Positions 20,153 through 28,714 of a stretch of 64,000 nucleotides of DNA are shown piece by piece. The stretch is taken from positions 4,216,001 to 4,280,000 of the forward strand of contig NZ_CP108508.1 in the NCBI RefSeq assembly GCF_035917275.1, given 5' to 3'. Position 1 is the first letter of the stretch. Every line of letters begins with the position of its first letter. The position numbers were made by a program, and so were the translations under genes. Below the pieces are notes generated by a model. That model was not told where the DNA came from. It searched no databases and was given only the letters and a program-made list of their open reading frames with translations. The DNA comes from Streptomyces sp. NBC_01237 (GTDB taxonomy: Bacteria > Actinomycetota > Actinomycetes > Streptomycetales > Streptomycetaceae).

Positions 20153-20266
20153 CGTACGTCCCGGCCACGCGCGTACGTCCCGGCCACGGGCATACGTCCC
20201 GGCCACGGGCGTACGTCCCGGCCTCGGGCGTACGTCCCGGAGACGGGCGTACGTCCCGGAGACGGG
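20153..20266. repeat. Six tandem copies of a 19-bp repeat
   Basis: Units of the form CGTACGTCCCGGCCACGGG begin at 20153, 20172, 20191, 20210, 20229 and 20248. The inner CGTACG palindrome and the CCCGG core are conserved; the CCACG triplet varies (CCTCG, AGACG). A 19-bp period cannot be coding. It lies 74-188 bp upstream of the FG-GAP lipoprotein gene. The stretch 19992-20340 otherwise holds only the terminator at 20011-20049 and that gene's promoter region. Confidence 0.93.
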
Positions 20267-20340
20267 CGGCGGACCCAAGACGTCTGATCGCGCGGGCGAC
20301 CGACCGCGACCGGCCACAGATACCGACGGATGAGGACCCC

Positions 20341-21459
20341 GTGCGCAGACGCATCACGCAGCCGACGGCAACGGTGACCGCCAGGACCGCGGCCGCGCTC
20401 GGGGCGGGCTGCGCCACGCTGCTCGTGGTGCTCACCGCCTGCGGCAGCCCCTCCGCCGCCCACGCCCCGTCCGCCCCCTCCGGCAAGAACGGCGACACCC
20501 CGCCCGGCGCCTCGGTCCCGCGCGGCGAGGGGAGCCGCACCCCGGACGACTTCAACGGGGACGGCCTGCGGGACCTCGTCATCGACGACCTGGTGAAGGC
20601 GCCCGAGGACAGCCACGGGGACGACGCGGGCATCGGCGTCGTGTACGGCTCCGAGGCCCGCGGCCTGGACCCGGCCGCCCGCCAGCTGCTGAGCGCCCAC
20701 GCCAACGCGGCCAAGTCCGGGGACACGCTCCCGGCGGCTTTCGACGCCGAGACGGCCTGCGACCTCGACCGGGACGGCTTCACGGACCTGATCGTCTCCA
20801 CCGACCCCCCGTACAACGGCATCGGCACCCCGCCCGTACCCCTCCAGATCCTCTTCGGCTCCCCGGCCGGCCTGACCGGCAGGGCGGTCACCCTGCGCAT
20901 CCCGCAGAAGGCCCGCTTCGGCAACGACTGGCCCCAGCAGCCGGTCTGCGGCGACTTCGACGGCGACGGGCGCACCGACCTCGCCGTCACGGCCGGCGGG
21001 GGCAGGGTCAGTTTCCTGCGCGGCCCCTTCACCCGCGCCGGAGCCCCCCGCGCCGCCGAGTCGCTCCCCGGCGGCGGCCCGTACCTCTACGCCCCCGGAC
21101 CGAAGGCCGACACGAACGGCGACGGCTACGACGACCTGGTCCACGCCACCCGCCCGCACACCCCCGGCGCGGCCGCGAAGGCCACCCTGCTGCTCGGCAC
21201 CCCCCAGGGCCCGACCCGGCCGGGCGGCACATACCGCTTCGAGGCCGCGGAGGTCCCCGAGGCCCCCCTCCGCACCACCGGCGCCACCGGCGCCACCGGG
21301 ACCACGCTCCTGGCACGGGCCGACTTCGACGGCGACAATAAGGCGGACACCGCGGTCCGTACCCACCGGGGCGAGCGGCAGGACCTGATCGCGCTCTTCC
21401 CGGCGAGGACACCCGGCCGCCCCCTGATCACGTTCAGCACGGCCCTGTTCCTCCGCTGA
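20341..21459 (+). CDS. FG-GAP/VCBS repeat lipoprotein
   Basis: 372 aa from GTG at 20341 with GAGGA 5 nt upstream. The in-frame extension back to 20056 would run through the non-coding 19-bp repeats and is rejected. A lipoprotein signal ends at VVLTAC (Cys about residue 35). The mature part has at least four calcium-binding FG-GAP-type loops: DFNGDGLRDL, DLDRDGFTDL, DFDGDGRTDL, DTNGDGYDDL and DFDGDNKADT. Such proteins form partial beta-propellers on the cell surface; the ligand is unknown. Confidence 0.88.
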   Translation: MRRRITQPTATVTARTAAALGAGCATLLVVLTACGSPSAAHAPSAPSGKNGDTPPGASVPRGEGSRTPDDFNGDGLRDLVIDDLVKAPEDSHGDDAGIGVVYGSEARGLDPAARQLLSAHANAAKSGDTLPAAFDAETACDLDRDGFTDLIVSTDPPYNGIGTPPVPLQILFGSPAGLTGRAVTLRIPQKARFGNDWPQQPVCGDFDGDGRTDLAVTAGGGRVSFLRGPFTRAGAPRAAESLPGGGPYLYAPGPKADTNGDGYDDLVHATRPHTPGAAAKATLLLGTPQGPTRPGGTYRFEAAEVPEAPLRTTGATGATGTTLLARADFDGDNKADTAVRTHRGERQDLIALFPARTPGRPLITFSTALFLR

Positions 21460-21631
21460 GCGGCATCGCCGCAGGCCCCGCCACCGCGTCGGCCGTCCCC
21501 CGCGCGCCCCTCTCCCACCCCCCGCGCACCCCCCGGGGTCCCCCTAGGGGATGTCACAGCTCGGCAGCAATGGGGCGCCGGTTCCCCCGGCCCTCTCACG
21601 ACACCCACACGGACCAGGTACGTTCGATTCC

Positions 21632-22588
21632 GTGGCTGGATTCAGGATCGGACGCGGCCGGGACAACCGCACCCCGCGACAACCGCAGCAGCACCCGCAG
21701 CAGCAGCCGTACGGAGGCCAAGCACCACAGCCGCCGTACGGCGGGCAGTCGTGGCCGCCGGCAGGAGGCAACGGCGCACCGCCGTACGGAGCGCCCCAGG
21801 GCGCCCCGTACAACGGCGGCTACGGCAACGGGCACGGCGGCGGACACGGCGGCAACGGACAGCAGGGCGGCAACGGCGCCCACGGACACGGGGAGCCCGA
21901 GTACTTCGGCGATCCGTACCAGGAACCCCCGCACCACGACCCGTACGCCAACAGCCCGGGTCACACCCAGGCGTTCAGAGTCGACGAGGACCCGTACGGC
22001 GGCGGCGAGACCTACCGCGCCGGCCAGGCCCCCGCCCAGCCCGCAGGCCCGCGCCTGCCCTGGAAGGACCTGCTCACCGGCATGGTGCTGCGACCGGGCC
22101 CGACGTTCTGGCAGATGCGCGACTACCCCGTGTGGGGCCCGGCGCTCATCGTCACGTTCCTCTACGGGCTGCTCGCGCTCTTCGGCTTCGACCAGGCGCG
22201 CGACGAGGCGATCAACGCGACGATCTCCACGGCCGTCCCGTACGTCGTCATCACCGGCATCGGCTTCGTCATCGGCGGCCTGGTCCTCGGCGCGGTCACC
22301 CACACCCTGGCCCGCCAGCTCGGCGGCACCGGCTCCTGGCAGCCGACGGTGGGCCTCTCGATGCTGATCATGTCGATCACGGACGCCCCGCGCCTGCTCT
22401 TCGCGCTCTTCCTGGGCGGCGAGAACTCCCTGGTCCAGGTGGTCGGCTGGGTCACCTGGCTGGCGGCCGGAGCGCTGTTCACGTCGATGGTGAGCAAGTC
22501 GCACGACCTGCCGTGGCCGAAGGCGCTGGGCGCCTCGGCGATCCAGCTGATCGCACTGCTGTCGATCATCAAGCTGGGCACGATCTGA
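21632..22588 (+). CDS. Yip1-family membrane protein
   Basis: 318 aa. The GTG at 21632 (MAGFRIGRGRDNR) is taken as start because the upstream 27 codons are unlike it. The first 140 residues are disordered and rich in Gln, Pro, Gly and Tyr (repeats of YGG and PPYG). From about residue 150 a Yip1 domain follows with four to five membrane helices (DLLTGMVLRPGPTFWQMRDY, then ALIVTFLYGLLALFG, VITGIGFVIGGLVLGAV). The bacterial function is unknown. A perfect 18-bp terminator follows. Confidence 0.88.
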   Translation: MAGFRIGRGRDNRTPRQPQQHPQQQPYGGQAPQPPYGGQSWPPAGGNGAPPYGAPQGAPYNGGYGNGHGGGHGGNGQQGGNGAHGHGEPEYFGDPYQEPPHHDPYANSPGHTQAFRVDEDPYGGGETYRAGQAPAQPAGPRLPWKDLLTGMVLRPGPTFWQMRDYPVWGPALIVTFLYGLLALFGFDQARDEAINATISTAVPYVVITGIGFVIGGLVLGAVTHTLARQLGGTGSWQPTVGLSMLIMSITDAPRLLFALFLGGENSLVQVVGWVTWLAAGALFTSMVSKSHDLPWPKALGASAIQLIALLSIIKLGTI

Positions 22589-22592
22589 CGGA

Positions 22593-22637
22593 CGAAGGGC
22601 CCCTGGAGCACCATGTGGATGCTCCAGGGGCCCTTCG
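22593..22637. terminator. Strong bidirectional terminator
   Basis: A perfect 18-bp stem (22593-22610 with 22620-22637) and 9-nt loop lie between the converging Yip1 gene and the phosphoribosyltransferase gene. Confidence 0.93.
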
Positions 22638-22653
22638 CCGTACTCACGCCTTC

Positions 22654-23151
22654 TCAGGCGTCGAGGACCTGCCCCTCACGGCGTACGACGGGCTTCTCCA
22701 CACTCCACGGGAAGTTGATCCACTGATCGGTCTTCTTCCACACGTACTCGCATTTCACGAGTGAGTGCGACTTCTCGTAGATGACCGCGCTGCGCACCTC
22801 CGCGACATGGTCGATACAGAAGTCCCGGACCAGCTTCAGGGTCTTGCCCGTATCGGCGACGTCATCGGCGATCAGGACCTTCTTGTCCGAGAAATCGATG
22901 GCATTCGGAACGGGCGCCAGCATGACGGGCATTTCCAGCGTGGTGCCGATCCCGGTGTAGAACTCCACGTTCACGAGGTGGATGTTCTTGCAGTCCAGCG
23001 CGTACGCGAGCCCGCCCGCGACGAACACCCCGCCCCGGGCGATGCTGAGCACCACATCGGGCTCGTACCCGTCGTCGGCCACCGCCTGGGCCAGCTCCCG
23101 CACCGCGAGCCCGAAGCCCTCGTACGTCAGGTTCTCGCGTGCCCCGCTCAT
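22654..23151 (-). CDS. Purine-type phosphoribosyltransferase
   Basis: 165 aa. The PRPP-binding motif reads VLIADDVADTGKT (about residues 92-104) and the N-terminal LSIARGGVFVAGGLAY loop binds pyrophosphate, as in type I phosphoribosyltransferases of the xanthine/hypoxanthine group. The length is right for the family. The exact base specificity cannot be read. It lies 10 bp after dcd on the same strand, so both probably form a nucleotide-metabolism operon. Confidence 0.9.
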   Translation of the reverse strand: MSGARENLTYEGFGLAVRELAQAVADDGYEPDVVLSIARGGVFVAGGLAYALDCKNIHLVNVEFYTGIGTTLEMPVMLAPVPNAIDFSDKKVLIADDVADTGKTLKLVRDFCIDHVAEVRSAVIYEKSHSLVKCEYVWKKTDQWINFPWSVEKPVVRREGQVLDA

Positions 23152-23161
23152 CGATCCGCCC

Positions 23162-23737
23162 TCACACCTGAGTCCGATGGAAGTTCATGTACGACCGGGA
23201 GGCGGTCGGCCCGCGCTGACCCTGGTAACGCGATCCGTACCGCTCGGAGCCGTACGGGAATTCGGAGGGCGAGCTCAACCGGAACATGCACAGCTGCCCG
23301 ATCTTCATTCCCGGCCACAGCTTGATCGGCAGCGTCGCGAGATTCGACAGCTCCAGGGTCACGTGCCCCGAGAACCCCGGATCGATGAACCCGGCCGTCG
23401 AATGCGTCACGAGCCCGAGCCGCCCCAGCGAACTCTTCCCCTCCAGCCGCGACGCGAGATCGTCGGGCAGCGAGATGACCTCGTACGTCGAGGCGAGCAC
23501 GAATTCACCGGGGTGCAGGATGAACGCCTCATCCCCCTCCGGCTCGACCGTGCGGGTCAGGTCGGCCTGCTCGACGGCTGGGTCGATATGCGGATAGCGG
23601 TGGTTCTCGAACACCCGGAAGTAGCGGTCCAGCCGCACGTCGATGCTCGATGGCTGCACCATCGACGGGTCGAACGGATCAATGCGGACCCGCCCGGCGT
23701 CGATCTCGGCCCGGATGTCCTTATCTGAGAGAAGCAC
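23162..23737 (-). CDS. dcd: dCTP deaminase
   Basis: 191 aa from GTG at 23737 ([17 protein letters not shown]), typical length. The family blocks are visible: [33 protein letters not shown] with the catalytic Glu/Ser region, [21 protein letters not shown], and a C-terminal [13 protein letters not shown] nucleotide-binding tail. It deaminates dCTP to dUTP (or, in bifunctional forms, to dUMP), supplying thymidylate synthesis. It is upstream of the phosphoribosyltransferase gene. Confidence 0.97.
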   Translation of the reverse strand: MLLSDKDIRAEIDAGRVRIDPFDPSMVQPSSIDVRLDRYFRVFENHRYPHIDPAVEQADLTRTVEPEGDEAFILHPGEFVLASTYEVISLPDDLASRLEGKSSLGRLGLVTHSTAGFIDPGFSGHVTLELSNLATLPIKLWPGMKIGQLCMFRLSSPSEFPYGSERYGSRYQGQRGPTASRSYMNFHRTQV

Positions 23738-23863
23738 GTCCCGAGGATACGCAGAACGCGCGAGCCCGCCCCAACCGGACCGCTCCCGCGCGCCTGCCTC
23801 CACCACTGCCCGGACCCCTGGACGCCCCCGCGAACCCGCGGACGCCGCCCCTCGGTCCCGTAC

Positions 23864-24037
23864 CTACCGCTCCTCGAACACCACGGGCACCGCATGCCTC
23901 AACCGGGCACAACGCGGACACCGAATAAGCCGCCCCGGACCGATCCGGCCGGCCCCGAGCTGCTGCATCGGGAACGACGAGGTAGCAAAAACGTGCCCTT
24001 CGGCACAGCGGACGACGGTGCGCTCCATCGACTCCAT
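23864..24037 (-). CDS. Small zinc-ribbon-like protein
   Basis: 57 aa from ATG at 24037 with GGGAAGGG upstream. It has VVRCAEGHVFATSSF, then RLIRCPRCARLRHAV. One CPRC pair plus Cys/His of RCAEGH could bind one zinc. No other feature is visible. It lies about 230 bp from the tRNA and may be the last core gene before the integration site. Confidence 0.6.
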   Translation of the reverse strand: MESMERTVVRCAEGHVFATSSFPMQQLGAGRIGPGRLIRCPRCARLRHAVPVVFEER

Positions 24038-24270
24038 CAAGTCCCTTCCCCAACCAAGCCTTGGACGAGAACGCCACATTAGGGGATGAACAGGACGCCG
24101 CTCCACGCGGCACTCCGACAACCCACGCTACGCCCCCAACTCCCGCCCCTCACAACCGCATCCACCCCTCCCACCCCCCGGAACGACGACCGGACCCCGC
24201 GACGAATACGCCGGGGGCCTGCCATGGGGTACAGTGTGCGACGATGCACCGCCGATGATCGGCGAGCTTC

Positions 24271-24341
24271 GCGGGTGTAGTTTAATGGTAGAACATGAGC
24301 TTCCCAAGCTCAGAGCGCGAGTTCGATTCTCGTCACCCGCT
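24271..24341 (+). tRNA. tRNA-Gly (anticodon CCC)
   Basis: Acceptor stem GCGGGTG pairs with CACCCGC; the D-arm contains TTTAATGGTAGAA; the anticodon stem GAGC/GCTC encloses loop TTCCCAA (anticodon CCC); the T-arm is GCGAG-TTCGATT-CTCGT. Discriminator T with CCA encoded at 24342-24344. The 3' half serves as the attachment site for the element that follows. Confidence 0.97.
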
Positions 24342-24344
24342 CCA
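24301..24344 (+). other. attL core (3' end of tRNA-Gly)
   Basis: The 44 bases from the anticodon loop to the encoded CCA recur exactly at 39997-40040 and 44703-44746, with minor changes at 43356-43397 and with five changes at 53992-54035. It is the likely crossover core for the tyrosine integrase at 24396. A hairpin follows at about 24352-24374. Confidence 0.92.
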
Positions 24345-24395
24345 AGACTGAGGCCCAGGTCAACGACCCGGGCCTTGTTTGTTGTCTGGACCTGT

Positions 24396-25559
24396 CTAGG
24401 TGTCGCGTGCCCGTTCCGTGCCCGATCGCTGCTTGTCCTGCTCCTCCTGTGCCCGGAGCCGTGCGGCGCGCACGTGAGCGTCGATGCCGTCGGCCACCTC
24501 CTTCTGCCGCTCGGTGTCGGAGTGCTGGTAGATCAGCGCGGCCCGCTCGGTGGACTGGCCGGCGCGCACCATCGTGTCCTTGAGGGTCGCCCCGGAGCGG
24601 GTCGAGAGGGTGTGCCCGGTGTGCCGGAGGTCGTAGAAGCGGAAGTTCTCCGGCAGGCCGACCGTGGCCCGCGCCTTGCGCCACTTCCGGCCGAAGGTGG
24701 AGCGGCGAAACGGCTTGCCCCTCTCCCCCACGAACAGCAACCCGTCCGGCGTCTTCTCGGCGTACCAGTCGAGGTGGCGTTCCAGGTCGGTCGCCATGAA
24801 CGCCGGCAGCACGAGGAAGCGCCGACCGGCCGCCGACTTGGTGTCTCCCGGAGCACGGCGGCCCGTGGTCAGCTCAGGTTCAGCCGTACGGACCCAGACA
24901 CCGACGTTCTCCAGGTCCACGTCCGGGCGACGCATCGCCGCCTGTTCCTCGGGCCGGGCCGGTCCGTACGCGGCGATGTAGACCATCAACCGCCACCGGG
25001 GGCCCATCGCGTCGGCCAGGGCATCGACCTGCGGGACGGTGGCCGTGGGGCGCTCCTCCGCCGACTCCTTGCCCGCGCCCTTGATCCGGCACGGGTTGCG
25101 GCGGATCAGCTCGTCGTCCACGGCGGTCTCCATAATCGCCTTGAGGAGCCGGTACGACTTGGCCACCGTTGTCGGTGCTTCCGTCGCTTTCAGCCTCTCG
25201 GTGCGCCATGTCCGGACGGAGGGCGGCGTGATCTTGTCGAGGTCGACCCCGTCGAAGGTCGGCAGGAGGTGCAGTCGGAGCAGGCGGCGATACAGCTCGT
25301 CCGTCGTCGCGGCGAGGTCACGCTCCTCCACCCACCGGAGGGCGTACTCACCGAAGTTCACCTTGCCGGCGTCAGGGTCGCGCCAGTCCCCTGACCGAAC
25401 CTCGCTCTGCCGGTCGGCAAGCCAGTCATCAGCGTCCCGCTTGGTCCGGAACGTCTCGGGCGCCGGGCGGTCGATACCGTCCGGTCCCAGGTAGCGAGCC
25501 TGGTACCGCCCCGAGGGCAGCTTGCGCACGCGGCCGAACTGCCGCTTCTTGCCCGCCAT
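24396..25559 (-). CDS. int: Tyrosine site-specific integrase
   Basis: 387 aa. It has an N-terminal AP2-like arm-binding region (GRVRKLPSGRYQARYLG), a core-binding domain (EYALRWVEERDLAATTDELY) and a catalytic domain with Arg in YGPARPEEQAAM, the DLRHTGHTL box, and the nucleophile Tyr in AALIYQHSDTERQ. The usual GH before the Tyr box reads GQ. It points toward the tRNA, with its 3' end 52 bp from the attL core. An arm-type site (24407-24424) lies within its last codons. It should recombine the tRNA-Gly cores. Confidence 0.96.
   Translation of the reverse strand: MAGKKRQFGRVRKLPSGRYQARYLGPDGIDRPAPETFRTKRDADDWLADRQSEVRSGDWRDPDAGKVNFGEYALRWVEERDLAATTDELYRRLLRLHLLPTFDGVDLDKITPPSVRTWRTERLKATEAPTTVAKSYRLLKAIMETAVDDELIRRNPCRIKGAGKESAEERPTATVPQVDALADAMGPRWRLMVYIAAYGPARPEEQAAMRRPDVDLENVGVWVRTAEPELTTGRRAPGDTKSAAGRRFLVLPAFMATDLERHLDWYAEKTPDGLLFVGERGKPFRRSTFGRKWRKARATVGLPENFRFYDLRHTGHTLSTRSGATLKDTMVRAGQSTERAALIYQHSDTERQKEVADGIDAHVRAARLRAQEEQDKQRSGTERARDT
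24407..24424. promoter_or_regulatory. Arm-type integrase site in attL
   Basis: GTGCCCGTTCCGTGCCCG contains GTGCCC twice with an 11-bp period. The same 18-bp pattern occurs at 39870, 43229 and 44576, each about 110 bp upstream of another att core. Confidence 0.75.
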
Positions 25560-25759
25560 CAGGCGACACCCCGCAGACGACGCGCGGGCGTGACCGTGTG
25601 GGCGGCCACGAACGCCTCCACCACGTGCTCCGCGATCCGAACGTGTCGGCCCACCTTCACGTATTCAATGCGCCTTTCCGCGATCAGCCGGCGCGGGAAT
25701 CGGGAGGTCGTGCCGAGCAGTTCGGCAACCTGCTCAACGGTCAGCAGCCTGTTCGTCAT
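25559..25759 (-). CDS. xis: Excisionase / MerR-like helix-turn-helix protein
   Basis: 66 aa (MTNRLLTVEQVAELLGTTSR at the start), a single winged helix of the excisionase type: helix-turn-helix, then YVKVGRHVRIAEHVVEAFVAAH. Its last base abuts the int start (shared position 25559), so int and xis are co-expressed. It would bend the attachment arms to favour excision. Confidence 0.9.
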   Translation of the reverse strand: MTNRLLTVEQVAELLGTTSRFPRRLIAERRIEYVKVGRHVRIAEHVVEAFVAAHTVTPARRLRGVA

Positions 25760-25761
25760 GA

Positions 25762-27159
25762 TCAGCATTCCCCTGTCTCTTCGAGTTCGGCGCGGTGTTC
25801 GCGGGCGGTTTCGCGGTTGTGTTGGATGTCGCGGTGGATGTTGGCGGCGAGCCAGGATTCGCCGGGGGTGTGGCCGTTGCCGGCGTAGGCCCAGTGCGCG
25901 AGCGTGAGGGTGGTGGCTTCCGGGTGGTCGTCCGGGTCGGGGAGGCCGAGGGCGGCGCGTTGTTCGGCGGCGCGGTAGTCGGCGCGGACCTGGCGGAGGG
26001 CGCCGAGGGTGGTGGAGTAGGCCCGGGACTTGGTGGAGAAGTGGCCGCGGAAGCCGAGCATGTGGGCCCAGTCGCGGAGCTTGCGTTCCGGGTAAGCGTG
26101 GTGCAGGTCCAAGCACGCTTCGATCAGCCGGCGCGGGTGCTCGGGGACGTCGAGGAGGACCAGGGCTTCCTTGTTGCCGATCCGGTGGTCCACGGTCCCG
26201 GTGGTTTCGGCTGCTTTGGTGGCGTACTTGGCGACGTAGGAGGCGACGGCCTGTTCGGTGAGGTCTTCGCCGCTTCCGAACGCGCCGATGGGCTGCACGT
26301 CGAGCTGCGTGCCCCACCGCAGCGTCCACCCCGTGGCGATCCCGGCTTCCGGGTTGGCCGGCACTAGGACCTCAACCCGGGCGGCGGCGGCGTGGATCGC
26401 GTCGTCCAGGAGGGCGAGGGTGGCCCAGGCCGGGGGCGGGGTGTCCGGGCCGTCGGGTCCGTCGAAGCGGATTACCGCGTGGAAGTGGACGGCCCCGCGC
26501 TTCTGGTACTCGGCTACTTTGCCGAAGGAGACTTTGGACTGTTCGCGGGCGGCTTTCTGGGTGAGTCCGGCTCGCTTGGCGATTTCGCGGCGGAGGTAGA
26601 TCGTGAAGTAGCGCCAGAGGTCGGAGGCGTGGTTGTTCCACAGCACCGCCCCCGCGTAGTCGTACGTGCTGGGGTCGAGCGGCGTGCCCAACTCCGGGGC
26701 GTTCTCAGCGTGCCGGACACCGCAACGGCAGGACCGGGTGCCGGGCCGGTTGTGGACCGGGCCGAACGACGGGGCCGTCAAGGTGGCGAAGACCCGGGGG
26801 TGATCCCGGATCGTGGTCGGGGTGCCCTTGTCCGGGTCGCCGGTGAGGCCGGCGCGGATGAGGTGGTAGGTGTCTCCCGCGTAGGTCCAGGCGCAGGCGG
26901 GGCAGCGGGAGGCGCGGCGGTTGCCGCATGCGATCCGCAGGCGGCCCCCGGGCTCGGCATCGGTCGAGTAGTGGTGCAGCAGGGTGCCGGTCGCCCGGTC
27001 GATGGTCTTGGTGGCGCCGGTGAGGTGGATGGGCTGGGAGCATCCTCCGGTGCGGCGGAGTTGTTCGGTGAGGCGGTCGAAGCCGGGAGACCCGACCACC
27101 CGGAGCAGGTCGCCCAGGGTGGTCGGGTCCAGGCCCGCCGTGGTGGCGGTGTCGCTCAT
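25762..27159 (-). CDS. rep: Rolling-circle replication initiator (RepSA-type)
   Basis: 465 aa. Cys pairs (ACGNRRASRCPACAW; SCRCGVRHAEN) suggest a zinc site. The HUH metal motif is GAVHFHAVIRF (about residue 230-240). The catalytic Tyr region is AVASYVAKYATKAAE. These are hallmarks of AICE replication initiators of the RepSA family, which nick the origin and drive element replication. The start overlaps the methyltransferase stop as ATGA. It is followed 2 bp later by xis. Confidence 0.92.
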   Translation of the reverse strand: MSDTATTAGLDPTTLGDLLRVVGSPGFDRLTEQLRRTGGCSQPIHLTGATKTIDRATGTLLHHYSTDAEPGGRLRIACGNRRASRCPACAWTYAGDTYHLIRAGLTGDPDKGTPTTIRDHPRVFATLTAPSFGPVHNRPGTRSCRCGVRHAENAPELGTPLDPSTYDYAGAVLWNNHASDLWRYFTIYLRREIAKRAGLTQKAAREQSKVSFGKVAEYQKRGAVHFHAVIRFDGPDGPDTPPPAWATLALLDDAIHAAAARVEVLVPANPEAGIATGWTLRWGTQLDVQPIGAFGSGEDLTEQAVASYVAKYATKAAETTGTVDHRIGNKEALVLLDVPEHPRRLIEACLDLHHAYPERKLRDWAHMLGFRGHFSTKSRAYSTTLGALRQVRADYRAAEQRAALGLPDPDDHPEATTLTLAHWAYAGNGHTPGESWLAANIHRDIQHNRETAREHRAELEETGEC

Positions 27160-28235
27160 GCGGCCACCTCCAGACCAGCGGTGGCGGTGGCGCCGAGGCT
27201 GGTGAGGATGGCGGTGGCCAGGGGCGGGGGGACGGCGTTGCCGATCTGCTCGAACTGCTTGGTCCGCGACCCCTGCCACAGGTAGTCGGCGGGGAAGCCC
27301 TGGAGGACGGCCGCTTCTGTGGCGGCGAGCCGGCGGACGGCGGTGCCGTGGTCGTCGTACCAGGAGACGTCGTTGAGGCGGTGGCCGAACAGGAGGGTGG
27401 GGGCGGGGCGGTCGAGGGTGCGGTGGGTGGAGCGGGGACGGTTGCCGACGCGCAGGGTCCAGGAGCGGGCCCTACCCGTCAGGGCCCAGGCGGGGGCGGT
27501 GGTGGAGAAGCGGGTGCCGCCGGAGGTGTGGTTGCCCCGGGTGATGACGTCTCCCGTGGGGCAGCCGATCGCCTCGCCCATGGACACCCAGGGCAGCCGG
27601 CCCGGTCCGAAGAGGGTTTCCGGTTGGGCGGTCTCGGCGTGGGTGGGCTCGGGCGGGGTGGCGGTGCGGGTGCGGGAGGCCATCAGCACGGCACGCCGGC
27701 GGGTTTGGGGGACACCGTGGTCGGCGGCGTTGAGGATGCCGACCCACGTCGAGTAGCCACGGGTGCGCAGGATGCGGGCGGTGTGCTCGAAGAGGGGCTG
27801 TGCCGCGGGGACTTCCTCCAGGGCGACCCACTCGGGGTGGAGGTCCAGGGCGTAGCGCAGCGGTTCGGCGACCAAGAGGGAGCGGGGATCGGAGCAGGCG
27901 GTGCGCAGGAGGGGGCGGGTGTCGGTGCCGCGGGCGAGGTCGTCCAACGCTTGGTGGCACAGGTGCATATCGTCGTGTCCGGCACCGAGGCCGGCGCTGC
28001 TGAAGGGCTGGCAGGGGGCCGACCCGATCAGCCCGACGACCTTCCCGGCCAGGGGGCCGGTGGGGTAGGCCGCGACGTCGGTACGGATCGTGAGGTGACC
28101 GGCCATCTTGCGGGTGGCGCACGCGGCCGTGTCGATCTCCAACCCGATCTCCCGGACACCCAGGGCGCGTAATCCCTGGGACCAGCCGCCGGGGCCGGCG
28201 AACAGGTCCAGCACACGAGGGGCGGGGGTGGTCAT
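27156..28235 (-). CDS. C5-cytosine DNA methyltransferase
   Basis: 359 aa. Motif I VLDLFAGPGGWSQGL binds AdoMet; motif IV GSAPCQPFSSAG has the catalytic Cys; motif VI reads EEVP rather than ENV; motif VIII QTRRRAVLMAS; motif X EQIGNAVPPPLA. The target-recognition region lies between VIII and the LFGHRLNDVSW block. No restriction enzyme gene is next to it, so it is an orphan, perhaps protecting the element from host restriction during transfer. It is translationally coupled with rep (ATGA) and with the small gene upstream (28232-28441). Confidence 0.95.
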   Translation of the reverse strand: MTTPAPRVLDLFAGPGGWSQGLRALGVREIGLEIDTAACATRKMAGHLTIRTDVAAYPTGPLAGKVVGLIGSAPCQPFSSAGLGAGHDDMHLCHQALDDLARGTDTRPLLRTACSDPRSLLVAEPLRYALDLHPEWVALEEVPAAQPLFEHTARILRTRGYSTWVGILNAADHGVPQTRRRAVLMASRTRTATPPEPTHAETAQPETLFGPGRLPWVSMGEAIGCPTGDVITRGNHTSGGTRFSTTAPAWALTGRARSWTLRVGNRPRSTHRTLDRPAPTLLFGHRLNDVSWYDDHGTAVRRLAATEAAVLQGFPADYLWQGSRTKQFEQIGNAVPPPLATAILTSLGATATAGLEVAA

Positions 28236-28441
28236 CGGCGTGCACCCCCGTCGCGGTGGGCCGCACCGTGGTTCGCCGTGTAGCCCTCGACCAGGGCCTG
28301 CACCTGGCTGTCCCCGGTGGCGGTCGCGGAGGCTCCGCAGTGGCAGACGGCCGAGCCGGTCGCGGGGGCGTTCGGGGACGGCTTGCTGACGTGGAGCCCG
28401 GGGCGGTCCGGGGTGGGAGTCAGGTCGGCCATGGCGCTCAC
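28232..28441 (-). CDS. Small AICE protein
   Basis: 69 aa, GTG start overlapping the previous stop (GTGA). It contains VCHCGASATATGD and VEGYTANHGAAHRD; the Cys/His pairs could bind zinc. It is coupled at its end with the methyltransferase start (ATGA). No known family recognised. Confidence 0.7.
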   Translation of the reverse strand: MSAMADLTPTPDRPGLHVSKPSPNAPATGSAVCHCGASATATGDSQVQALVEGYTANHGAAHRDGGARR

Positions 28442-28623
28442 GCCCCGATCCGGGTGTGGGTGCGGGCGGGGGTGGTGGTGTGGCCGGTGCCGTGGCAGGC
28501 GGGGCAGTGGGCGGTGATGGTCTTGCGCTGCCCGGTGGGGGTGGTCTGGCCGGTGGTGATGGTGACGGTGGGGAAGCCGTCGCAGTGGCCGCAGATCGGC
28601 CGGGGCGGGGTGTGCTGGGGCAT
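28438..28623 (-). CDS. Small CxxC zinc-finger-like AICE protein
   Basis: 61 aa with AAGGGAG upstream. ICGHCDGFP and HCPACHGTGHTT resemble one DnaJ-type CxxCxGxG zinc module. The same type recurs in the gene at 30210-30398. Function unknown; such small proteins are frequent beside AICE transfer genes. Confidence 0.75.
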   Translation of the reverse strand: MPQHTPPRPICGHCDGFPTVTITTGQTTPTGQRKTITAHCPACHGTGHTTTPARTHTRIGA

Positions 28624-28714
28624 GATGGGATCTCCCTTTCGGGTCCGTTGGATCTGGAAGTGGTGGGCACCCGGGGCGGCGGAAACTTGGCGGTGGAAGC
28701 CGCCCCGGGGGCTG

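Noticed and set aside
20153..20266. CRISPR-like array in the 19-bp repeats
   Set aside because: The units are head-to-tail without spacers, and no cas gene is near.
18579..21032. An 817-codon minus-strand frame opposite the Fe-S reductase and the FG-GAP gene
   Set aside because: It runs across two real plus-strand genes, a terminator and the 19-bp repeats. Its composition is antisense-like.
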